Shown: in pieces, positions 6,378-7,428 of the stretch
How positions within the stretch are numbered: the stretch's first letter is position 1
How the letters are laid out: each line of letters opens with the position of its first letter
NCBI GenBank assembly: GCA_024235755.1
Contig: JACKLV010000027.1
Coordinates: forward strand, 1 to 7,428
DNA length: 7,428 nucleotides
Direction: 5' to 3'
From: Burkholderiales bacterium
Lineage (GTDB): Bacteria > Pseudomonadota > Gammaproteobacteria > Burkholderiales > Nitrosomonadaceae
Notes under the pieces: model-generated
What the model was told of the DNA's origin: nothing
Database searches by the model: none
The model's input: the letters and a program-made list of their open reading frames with translations, nothing else
Program-made: the position numbers and the translations under genes

Positions 6378-7162
6378 TGTGATGGTGTATCATACAACCG
6401 TCTACGGGATGAGAATTATGAGAAAGATACTGCACCTAAACACTTGCATGACAGAAGCATCGCGTCGTGCGAAGAAGAATAAAAGTTTTGGCGGCATGCC
6501 GCGGTATTAATGCTAAGACTGTGACCAGTGGAAGAAGCGCGCTACGTCGAGGATGCGCCGATGAACCTGAAAAATCTATTTTCAACAGTGTTTACACCTG
6601 AGGTGAAGGCTACAGTTATTGTGTTCCAGCGCTATACGCTTTTGCCATGGATGATTGTTTATATGCTTTGCAACACACTATCCCCGGCCTGACAAGAGCG
6701 ACTCTGCGGCGCTGCCTGCAAAGCGATGGACATATCCCGACTGCCGAAGGTCCAAAGCGATAAAACACAAAAGTAAAAGTTCAAAAATATCTGCTTGGCT
6801 ACTTGCATATAGCCGCGACCAGTTCAACAAACGGGGCAATGCTTGGAAGAGTTGCCATTATCCCTTTCGGGCGCGTATGCTTGCTCAAAAAATCAATTAC
6901 AGGCCGACAAAGACTAATATCCGTTGGCAAACGGGCTGGCTGAGCGTATGAACCAAACTTTAGAGGAAGCCACCGTAAAGAATTATTACTACGAAACGCA
7001 TGAATATCTGGAAGCACATATGTAGAGCTTCCTAACGGCTTACAATTTTGTCCAGAGGCTGAAAACCCCCAAGGCCAGACTCCTTACAAATTTGTGTGAA
7101 GGATATGGACATAAGAACCAGAGCGATTTAATGTCAATCTGTTCACCACACCGTGGAATTAA
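6378..7162 (+). pseudogene. Decayed, internally deleted IS481-type transposase (IS relic)
   Basis: Conceptual translation across several frames recovers an IS481-family DDE transposase in order. The N-terminus MRKILHLNTCMTEASRRA begins at ATG 6418. GINAKTVT comes next, then VEDAPMNLKNLFSTVFTPE (from 6549), DDCLYALQHTIPGLTRAT (from 6650), LPKVQSDKTQK (from 6741) and LLGYLHIAA (from 6791). ANGLAERMNQTLEEATV and NYYYETHEYLEAH (from 6927) follow, and the C-terminus EPERFNVNLF ends with TAA at 7160-7162. At least five frameshifts and several stops break it. Compared with the roughly 340-residue family length as I remember it, about 100 residues are missing between the LGYLHI and ANGLAERMN blocks, which removes most of the catalytic core, including the second Asp region. 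TGTGATGGTG at 6378 is a plausible left IS end; no matching right inverted repeat is present before 7167. It cannot encode an active transposase. Confidence 0.85.
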
Positions 7163-7166
7163 ATAG

Positions 7167-7428
7167 CTAGTAGTCGCCGTTTTTTGTCAGAAGCGTGTTT
7201 TTGACAGTGCTGTCAACGATAGCGCCAACTTTCTCGAGCGCGCTCCTTCCCAATAGCATAGGCGTTGAGAAATGCGAACGGTCAATCAGATTGACCATAA
7301 TAGTGTGTAGCTCGCCGTCGAAGTAAATTTCCATGTTGACAACGGGGCGTGAATGGTGTTTTTCTGTCTTATTGCCTTCGGATGCACGTTTTTTTATTCG
7401 TGAATGCCGAACAAGTGGCAAATCATAA
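7167..7428 (-). CDS. Retropepsin-like 'ATP-dependent zinc protease' family protein (PF05618), C-terminal part
   Basis: The minus-strand frame is open to the right window edge, so the N-terminal part is missing; 86 residues are visible and the TAG stop is at 7167-7169. The visible sequence has the family's ending: the basic IKKRASEG stretch, then HSRPVVNMEIYFDGE, VNLIDRSHFSTPMLLGRSALE and VGAIVDSTVK near the C-terminus. The DRS...PMLLGRSAL block is the strongest mark. The family has an aspartic-protease (retropepsin) fold despite its historical zinc-protease label; some members neighbour rimK and act in glutamate-tail processing of proteins. The Asp-containing active-site motif would be upstream of the visible part. 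A TTG at 7419-7421 could be mistaken for a start, but the frame continues beyond it and the family needs more N-terminal sequence. The C-terminus looks complete although an IS relic ends four bases away. Confidence 0.8.
   Translation of the reverse strand, partial: YDLPLVRHSRIKKRASEGNKTEKHHSRPVVNMEIYFDGELHTIMVNLIDRSHFSTPMLLGRSALEKVGAIVDSTVKNTLLTKNGDY

Noticed and set aside
6370..6410. tcccg...cggga and tgat...atca short inverted repeats as a terminator for yggS
   Set aside because: The stems are only four to five pairs without a U run; they lie in the presumed left end of the IS relic.
6655..6951. A 98-codon plus-strand open frame
   Set aside because: It lies across the IS481 relic and mixes in-frame and out-of-frame transposase pieces; it is a by-product of frameshifts, not a gene.
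7167..7421. Complete 84-residue gene starting at 7421
   Set aside because: The codon at 7419-7421 is TTG, the frame stays open to the window edge, and the protein family has substantial sequence before this point, so it is a truncated larger gene.

Overview
The window looks like chromosome from an ammonia-oxidising betaproteobacterium of the Nitrosomonas type. This assignment is an inference from protein style, moderate GC content, the metG/mrp/dcd neighbourhood and the kind of transposase relic present; no database search was run. Most of the window is ordinary core genome, with mobile-DNA traces at the left edge, the right side and possibly one intergenic gap.

Left edge (1-290): the C-terminal end of a tyrosine recombinase (integrase) on the + strand runs up to the 3' end of a tRNA-Ser(GGA) gene on the - strand. 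This is the usual arrangement at the border of an integrated island or prophage, which would lie to the left of the window.

Minus-strand operon (2692 down to 393): mrp/apbC (Fe-S carrier ATPase, GTG start with a strong ribosome binding site), dcd (dCTP deaminase) and an unrecognised exported protein, spaced 28 and 31 bases apart. The tRNA-Ser gene lies downstream on the same strand and has its own plausible promoter.

Divergent intergenic region (2693-2991): it holds a 142-base stretch bounded by imperfect inverted repeats (possible decayed MITE-like element), a weak candidate metG promoter inside it, and an 8-codon leader reading frame whose stop overlaps the metG start.

Plus-strand operon (2992-6272): metG (methionyl-tRNA synthetase with zinc knuckle and C-terminal tRNA-binding domain), a small NTF2-like/DUF4440 protein, and yggS (PLP-homeostasis protein, TTG start). 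The last two are tightly coupled.

Right side (6273-7428): a heavily decayed and internally deleted IS481-type transposase copy lies on the + strand. It ends four bases from the stop codon of a convergent, window-truncated gene for a PF05618 retropepsin-like ('ATP-dependent zinc protease') protein. No convincing new biological system is visible. The best second-look items are the island border, the inverted-repeat element at the metG promoter and the metG leader minigene.
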